Below, one piece after another: positions 59,132 through 64,000 of a stretch of 64,000 nt of DNA; the stretch's first letter is position 1, and each line of letters opens with the position of its first letter. The stretch spans positions 11,544 through 75,543 of the forward strand of contig CAYFFP010000002.1 of assembly GCA_964342515.1 (NCBI GenBank). The letters run 5' to 3'. Source of the stretch: UBA5004 sp964342515 (GTDB taxonomy: Bacteria > Patescibacteriota > Minisyncoccia > Phycocordibacterales > Zambryskibacteraceae). Below the pieces are notes generated by a model that was not told the origin of the DNA, ran no database searches, and saw nothing but the letters and a program-made list of their open reading frames with translations. Position numbers and translations under genes: made by a program.

Positions 59132-60403
59132 ATGAAATTCAAGAAAACCACATTGCCGAATGGGTTGAGGATTATCACGGTGCCGACTAAGGGCAATCCA
59201 GCGGCCACTGTAATGGTGCTAGTTGAGACAGGCTCAAATTATGAGTCCAAAGCTCAAAATGGCTTGTCGCACTTCCTCGAGCACATGTGCTTCAAGGGCA
59301 CTAAAAAGAGGCCTACCGCTCTAGATATTTCTCGAGAATTAAACAGTCTCGGCGCCATGAGCAATGCCGGCACCTCGAACGAACTCACTGTTTACTACGC
59401 GAAAGCCGCTAAGAAGCATTTCAAGAAAGTGCTGGATATCCTTTCCGATATGTATCTGAACCCCACCTTGCCCGCGAATGAAATAGAGAAGGAAAGAGGC
59501 GTGATTCTCCAAGAAATCAGCATGTACGAAGACCAGCCCAGCTCCACCGTGCATAATGTGCTTAGAGAACTTCTTTACGGCAATACTTCCGCCGGGCGAC
59601 CGATAATTGGCCCGAGAGAGAATATTAAGAAATTTTCCAGGACTGATTTTATAAATTACAGGAATACCCATTATGTCGCGGGTAAGACGACTATCATTGT
59701 CGCTGGCGATATTAAGCAAGGTCAAGTCGTCTCTGAAATCAAAAAATGTTTTGAGCATATTCCGAAAGGGAAAGTTATCGGCAAAGCCAAAGTGGTAGAT
59801 AAGCAGAATACCCCGGCATTGAAGATTCAAAAAAAGAAGACAGACCAAACCCATCTTATACTGGGCTTCAGGGCTTTCAATGCTAGAGACAAAAGAGTCC
59901 CGATTTTAAATGTCCTAGCCACTATTCTCGGCAGAGGTTCCTCCTCTCGACTCTTTGAAAAAATGAGAAATGAAATGGGAGCTTGTTACTACGTGTATGC
60001 CGCCGCTGAGGATTATACGGACCATGGGACTCTGATTATACCCGCCGGCATAGAGAAAAGACGCTTGAAAGAGGTTGTAAAAACTATTATCAGTGAATGC
60101 AAAAAACTGAAAGATGAACCAGTGTCCCCGCATGAACTGAATAAGGCCAAGGAGTACTCCGTTGGGCGCATGTATCTCGATTTAGAAACTACGGATTCTC
60201 TGGCTGAATTTTATGCTGATCAAGAGGTTAGCGCAAAAAAATTAAAGAAACCCCAAGAACTAGAGAAAGAAATTAGGAAGGTAACGGCGCAAGATGTCAC
60301 GCGAGTGGCCAGAGAAATTTTCAGAGATGAGAATCTCAATCTTGCCGTCGTCGGCAATATATCGGGCCTGAAGCCGATCAGGAAAGTACTCACTTTCAAA
60401 TAG
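59132..60403 (+). CDS. M16 family zinc peptidase
   Basis: 423 residues from ATG 59132. HFLEHMCFKGT is the inverted zinc site (HxxEH), with the distal Glu expected in the NELTVYYAKA region, and the C-terminal inactive half (GRGSSSRLFEKMRNEMGACY). Processing-protease-like. The upstream TTG 59084 is rejected. Confidence 0.92.
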   Translation: MKFKKTTLPNGLRIITVPTKGNPAATVMVLVETGSNYESKAQNGLSHFLEHMCFKGTKKRPTALDISRELNSLGAMSNAGTSNELTVYYAKAAKKHFKKVLDILSDMYLNPTLPANEIEKERGVILQEISMYEDQPSSTVHNVLRELLYGNTSAGRPIIGPRENIKKFSRTDFINYRNTHYVAGKTTIIVAGDIKQGQVVSEIKKCFEHIPKGKVIGKAKVVDKQNTPALKIQKKKTDQTHLILGFRAFNARDKRVPILNVLATILGRGSSSRLFEKMRNEMGACYYVYAAAEDYTDHGTLIIPAGIEKRRLKEVVKTIISECKKLKDEPVSPHELNKAKEYSVGRMYLDLETTDSLAEFYADQEVSAKKLKKPQELEKEIRKVTAQDVTRVAREIFRDENLNLAVVGNISGLKPIRKVLTFK

Positions 60404-60418
60404 TGCTATCATAAGGCC

Positions 60419-61474
60419 ATGGATGAGATCCGCAAAATTTCCATCACTACCGCAAGCTGGGTAAAACTGGTGGTTGTTCTTGCTCTGGCGTACGCCTTTC
60501 TTCAGGTCTCGCAGTTTATCCTCGTTCTCATCGCCTCCATCGTCATCGCCTCGGCCATCGAGCCGGTGACCGTCTGGGCCAGACGGAGGAATATCCCGCG
60601 CTTGCCGACGGTGGTCATCTTCTACGCCGCCGCGGCAATTCTTTTATCCGGATTCTTCTACTTTCTGCTCCTGCCTCTTATCGGGGAGGTCTCGGGATTC
60701 GTCAAGACTTTAACTATCTACTCCAACGCTTTCGTCAACGACAGCGTTTTGTCCGGCATGTTTAAGGCTCAAAACATCTTCGGCGGGCTCGATACGCCTC
60801 AGCTTATCAGAGAATTAAGCGAGTATCTCAATTCTTTCTCGAATTTTCTCTCGCAGGGCATCTTCTCGTCCTTGGCGCTTATCTTCGGCGGGATAGTGAA
60901 CTTCGCGCTCATCATTGTCCTCTCTTTTTACCTCGCGGTGCAGGAAGACGGAGTGGGGAAGTTTCTGAAGATTGTCACTCCCTTAAACCACGAACCCTAT
61001 GTCATCGGACTCTGGGGGCGCTCACAACGGAAGATCGGTCTTTGGATGCAAGGGCAACTTTTGCTCGGAGTGCTGGTAGCGCTCCTTGTCTACGTAGGTC
61101 TCATTATCATCGGGGTGGAACACGCGCTGCTTCTGGCGGTCATGGCCGGTGTCTTGGAGCTTATTCCTTTATTCGGTCCGGTTATCGCGGCCATTCCCGC
61201 TATCTTCGTAGCCTACGCGTCGCTTGGCGCCAGTTCGGCAATTATCGTGGCGGTTCTTTATATCTTAATCCAGCAGTTTGAAAACCATGTGCTTTACCCG
61301 ATGGTGGTCAAGAAGATGGTAGGCATGCCGCCGATAGTCTCTATTATGGCTTTGGTAATCGGCGGGCAGTTGGCAGGATTTCTCGGTCTTATCATCGCGG
61401 TGCCGGTGGCGGCGGTGGTGATGGAGCTTTTAAGCGATCTTGAGGAAAGAAAGAATGTCCGACAAACACCCTAA
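60419..61474 (+). CDS. AI-2E family transporter
   Basis: 351 residues, about eight membrane helices; the family signature GVLELIPLFGPVIAAIPAIFV and QQFENHVLYPMVVKKMVGMPP are clear. Substrate unknown. TGC-extended TATCAT lies 6 nt before ATG. Confidence 0.92.
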   Translation: MDEIRKISITTASWVKLVVVLALAYAFLQVSQFILVLIASIVIASAIEPVTVWARRRNIPRLPTVVIFYAAAAILLSGFFYFLLLPLIGEVSGFVKTLTIYSNAFVNDSVLSGMFKAQNIFGGLDTPQLIRELSEYLNSFSNFLSQGIFSSLALIFGGIVNFALIIVLSFYLAVQEDGVGKFLKIVTPLNHEPYVIGLWGRSQRKIGLWMQGQLLLGVLVALLVYVGLIIIGVEHALLLAVMAGVLELIPLFGPVIAAIPAIFVAYASLGASSAIIVAVLYILIQQFENHVLYPMVVKKMVGMPPIVSIMALVIGGQLAGFLGLIIAVPVAAVVMELLSDLEERKNVRQTP

Positions 61475-62864
61475 GAGTTTCTACATCACTACGACCTTGC
61501 CATACGTCAACGCGGAACCGCACATCGGTTTTGCATTTGAGATTCTGCAAGCGGATGTATTGGCTAGATGGAAACGACAAGAGGAGGAGGTGTTTTTTAA
61601 TACTGGTACTGATGAGCACGGCCAGAAGATTCTTGAAGCGGCACAAAAAGCGGGAAAAGATGTAAAGAAATACGTCGATTATTATGCTAGCAAGTTCGGG
61701 GAATTAAAAGATGCTCTGAATCTTTCGTATGATGCTTTCATTAGAACCACTAACGAAAAACACATTAAAGCGGCTCAAGAATTATGGCGCAGATGCAGCA
61801 AAGATATTTATGAAAAAGAATTTGAAGGACTGTATTGCGTAGGATGCGAGAGATTTCTTACACAAAGAGATTTGACAGATGGGAAATGCATAATTCATCA
61901 TACTGAACCAGAATTAATCAAAGAAAAAAATTGGTTCTTCAAATTTAGCAATTATGAGAAAGAACTGTTGGAATATCTCGAAAATCCCAAAACAGTTATA
62001 CCCAATTGGCGCAGACAGGAGGCTATTAATTTCGTAAAAGAGGGTTTAGAAGACTTTAGTATTTCCAGAGATAAGAATCGGCTTTCTTGGGGTATTCCTG
62101 TGCCAGATGACGATACTCAGGTTATGTACGTCTGGTTCGACGCTCTAACCAATTATATTTCTACCCTTGGCTGGCCAAATGAAGAAGGTGATTTCAAAAA
62201 ATTCTGGTTGGAAGGTGATACTCTCCAGCTTGCGGGCAAGGACCAAGTAAGATTCCAATCACTCATGTGGCAGGCCATGCTTATGTCTGCCGGTATAAAA
62301 AATACTGACACAGTTTTCTATCACGGATTTATCAACTCCGGCGGGCAGAAAATGTCTAAGTCACTGGGAAATGTGATTAGCTCGTATGAATTGGTAAAAA
62401 AATATGGCACTGACGCTACTCGCTATCTTTTGCTCAGGCATGTCCATTCGACAGAAGATACTGACGTAACTCGGGAGTATTTAGATGATGCCTACACGGG
62501 GAATTTGGCAAACGGCTTGGGCAATTTAACTTCTCGCATTATGAAGTTATCAGAAACTTATCTTGAGCACCCTGTGGTTGTCAAACATGAATCTCACGGA
62601 ACTATCAATTCATTTCTTACCGCTTTCGAATTTCAGAAAGCTTTAAATCACATATGGGCTGAAGTTGCTAGTTTAGATGTATTCATCCAGCAAGAAAAAC
62701 CCTGGGAGACAAAAGACAAAGAAACCATTAATCAAATGGTATCAAACCTCGCTCACATTGCGCATTCTCTGAAAATATTTATGCCGCAAACTTCAGAAAA
62801 GATTCTTCAAGCAATTAACGAAAACAAAATTACCAAGCCACTTTTCCCGCGCCTAAATGCCTAA
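61455..62864 (+). CDS. metG: Methionyl-tRNA synthetase
   Basis: 469 residues from ATG 61455, overlapping the transporter by 20 bp, with SD-like GAGGAAAG. HIGH as PHIGFAFE, TGTDEHGQKI, KMSKSLGNVI; the knuckle reads GLYCVGCERFL. No C-terminal tRNA-binding (EMAP) domain. Confidence 0.95.
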   Translation: MSDKHPKSFYITTTLPYVNAEPHIGFAFEILQADVLARWKRQEEEVFFNTGTDEHGQKILEAAQKAGKDVKKYVDYYASKFGELKDALNLSYDAFIRTTNEKHIKAAQELWRRCSKDIYEKEFEGLYCVGCERFLTQRDLTDGKCIIHHTEPELIKEKNWFFKFSNYEKELLEYLENPKTVIPNWRRQEAINFVKEGLEDFSISRDKNRLSWGIPVPDDDTQVMYVWFDALTNYISTLGWPNEEGDFKKFWLEGDTLQLAGKDQVRFQSLMWQAMLMSAGIKNTDTVFYHGFINSGGQKMSKSLGNVISSYELVKKYGTDATRYLLLRHVHSTEDTDVTREYLDDAYTGNLANGLGNLTSRIMKLSETYLEHPVVVKHESHGTINSFLTAFEFQKALNHIWAEVASLDVFIQQEKPWETKDKETINQMVSNLAHIAHSLKIFMPQTSEKILQAINENKITKPLFPRLNA

Positions 62865-63612
62865 ATACTTCGACGCGCATTCACATTTGAATTTTGCGGA
62901 TTATAAAGATGACCTTGATGCTGTAGTCAGCAGGCTCAAGGAGACGGAGACGCATACGATAGTAGTCGGCACTGATTATCAGTCATCAAGCCTTGCGGTA
63001 GAGCTTGCCGAGAAGCACCCTGAAATTTACGCAAGCATCGGTATCCATCCTGTCGATAATAAATCGGAAGATTTCAATATTGAAAAATTTGGAGATTTAA
63101 TAAAACATCCGAAAGTGGTTTGCGTGGGAGAGTGCGGCCTCGATTTTTATCACGCGAAAAAGGAGGAAGATTACGAAAGACAGAAAAAATTATTTATAAA
63201 TCAGATTGAATTTGCCCTAAAGCACAATAAGCCGCTAATGATTCACGCCCGCAACGCCTACGAAGAAGTTTTAGAAATTATCGGGCAATTTAATAATCTA
63301 CGAGGCAATGTGCATTTTTTCGCGGGAGATTGGCAAACGGCGGAGAGGTTCTTCGCTCTTAATTTCACGGTCTCTTTCACGGGGGTGATTACTTTCACCT
63401 CCGACTATGACGAAGTGATTAAAAAAGCCCCTCTCGATAAAATTCTCTCTGAAACCGATGCCCCTTACGCCACTCCGGCGCCTTACCGAGGCAAGCGCAA
63501 TGAGCCAGAGTTTGTGAGAGAGGTCGTTAAGAAAATTGCGGAGTTGAGAAATACGGACTTTGATGAAGTACGGGAAGCTCTTGTCGGGAACGCCCTGCGT
63601 ATGATAATGTGA
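62857..63612 (+). CDS. tatD: TatD-family metal-dependent deoxyribonuclease
   Basis: 251 residues: FDAHSHLNF (HxH), IGIHPVDN, VGECGLDFYH, MIHARNAYEE and SETDAPYATP hold the metal ligands. Confidence 0.93.
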   Translation: MPKYFDAHSHLNFADYKDDLDAVVSRLKETETHTIVVGTDYQSSSLAVELAEKHPEIYASIGIHPVDNKSEDFNIEKFGDLIKHPKVVCVGECGLDFYHAKKEEDYERQKKLFINQIEFALKHNKPLMIHARNAYEEVLEIIGQFNNLRGNVHFFAGDWQTAERFFALNFTVSFTGVITFTSDYDEVIKKAPLDKILSETDAPYATPAPYRGKRNEPEFVREVVKKIAELRNTDFDEVREALVGNALRMIM

Positions 63613-63890
63613 GCCCTATGCAAATTTACGAGATAGGTTATCTTATACTGCCAAGCATTGCCGAGGAGGATATCGCGGGAGTAGCTCACAGGATCAAGAC
63701 CTTGGTTGAAAGCGCCGGAGGCGCAGAAATAGATTCCGAAACTCCCTTCAAACACGAGCTTGCCTATACCATGTCAAAGACGGTTGGCGCCTCACACTAC
63801 GTCGTTTCGGATGCCTTTCTCGGCTGGATTAAGTTTGACCTGCCCGCCGAAGCCTCGGCGCAGGCGGGGGACGGCGAGTGCTCCCCTTAG
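63609..63890 (+). CDS. rpsF: 30S ribosomal protein bS6, altered C-terminus
   Basis: 93 residues. YEIGYLILPSIAEEDI, FKHELAYTMSKTVGASHY and GWIKFDL match bS6. After FDL the frame enters a GC-rich repeat (63839-63898) and ends with PAEASAQAGDGECSP, so the last native residues appear replaced. Confidence 0.8.
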   Translation: MSPMQIYEIGYLILPSIAEEDIAGVAHRIKTLVESAGGAEIDSETPFKHELAYTMSKTVGASHYVVSDAFLGWIKFDLPAEASAQAGDGECSP

Positions 63891-63898
63891 TAGGGGAG
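63839..63898. repeat. GC-rich inverted repeats at the rpsF-hisS junction
   Basis: CGCCGA-AGCC-TCGGCG within CCTGCC...GGCGGG, then CTCCCC-TTAGTA-GGGGAG (63881-63898). The rpsF stop lies in the second loop. Confidence 0.65.
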
Positions 63899-64000
63899 AT
63901 AAAAAACCTCTTTCAACTGAACCCTATAAAGGCGTGCGGGATTTTTATCCGGAAGACATGGCAGTGCAGAACCATATCTTTGACACGTGGAAAGAGGTGG
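63898..64000 (+). CDS. hisS: Histidyl-tRNA synthetase, N-terminus only (window edge)
   Basis: The frame reads LSTEPYKGVRDFYPEDMAVQ and continues NHIFDTWKEV to the end of the window, matching the HisRS start (KGxRD). No ATG, GTG or TTG lies in frame near the expected start: the first are GTG 63934 and ATG 63958, or TTG 63835 through the repeat. The start is therefore uncertain. Confidence 0.75.

Overview
The window reads as chromosome from a Candidate Phyla Radiation (Patescibacteria) bacterium, most likely a parcubacterium. The signs are very compact gene packing with many ATGA-type overlaps, TGA used as a stop, small versions of RnpA, RecO and Pol I, many CPR-type families (PrgI-like and split VirB4, DUF5674, DUF5652, DM13, SIMPL, PilM/N/O), and no biosynthetic operons beyond thyA-folA. 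This assignment is inference from family content; no 16S rRNA gene is in the window. A run of 10 N inside polA shows the sequence is a scaffold.

Layout. 1-4.7 kb: cell-wall peptidase (partial), UvrD helicase, an IS200-like (RAYT) transposase with its short palindromes, KsgA and a secreted protein. 4.8-15.5 kb: a type IV secretion-like envelope machine in two head-to-tail operons (VirB6-like, PrgI, split VirB4, VirB2-like pilin fused to a peptidase-like domain, propeller protein). 15.5-19.6 kb: the replication-origin cluster yidC-rnpA-rpmH / dnaA-dnaN-DciA-like. 19.7-27.5 kb: PBP1, tyrS, ruvC, ruvB, a PilB ATPase and two candidate structured RNAs. 27.5-34.5 kb: tsaE, polA, a HolA-like fragment, mutM, ruvA, rpsT. 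34.5-45.9 kb: seven of the eight tRNA genes (the eighth, tRNA-Lys, lies near 31.1 kb), ruvX, PilM/N/O, a toxin-antitoxin pair, rplS, and the SIMPL-secE-nusG-rplK run. 46-51.5 kb: nucleotidyltransferase and dCMP deaminase, folA-thyA, HD protein, argS. 51.5-64 kb: ileS, recO, glyS, a PaaX/Cas2-like regulator, M16 peptidase, metG, tatD, rpsF and the start of hisS.

The strongest observations are: (i) an isoleucyl-tRNA synthetase carrying a complete histidine-phosphatase domain inside its catalytic half; (ii) a 38-bp near-palindrome with core GCTATAGC that overlaps the promoter and start codon of the PaaX/Cas2-like gene, recurs just downstream of it and at two more sites; (iii) a RAYT transposase with a matching palindrome GTTGACACCGAGTGTCAAC in its promoter, in its own ORF and in frame inside ksgA, polA and argS; (iv) pervasive leaderless transcription signals, with -10 boxes 6-8 nt before start codons, mirrored at divergent gene pairs, and three genes whose ATG lies 1-3 nt after a tRNA; (v) two unassigned structured RNA candidates beside ruvB. 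A few genes (23.7, 27.6, 41.2 and 48-49 kb) instead have strong Shine-Dalgarno sites, and most of them canonical promoters and hairpin terminators, suggesting a second expression style or acquired genes.
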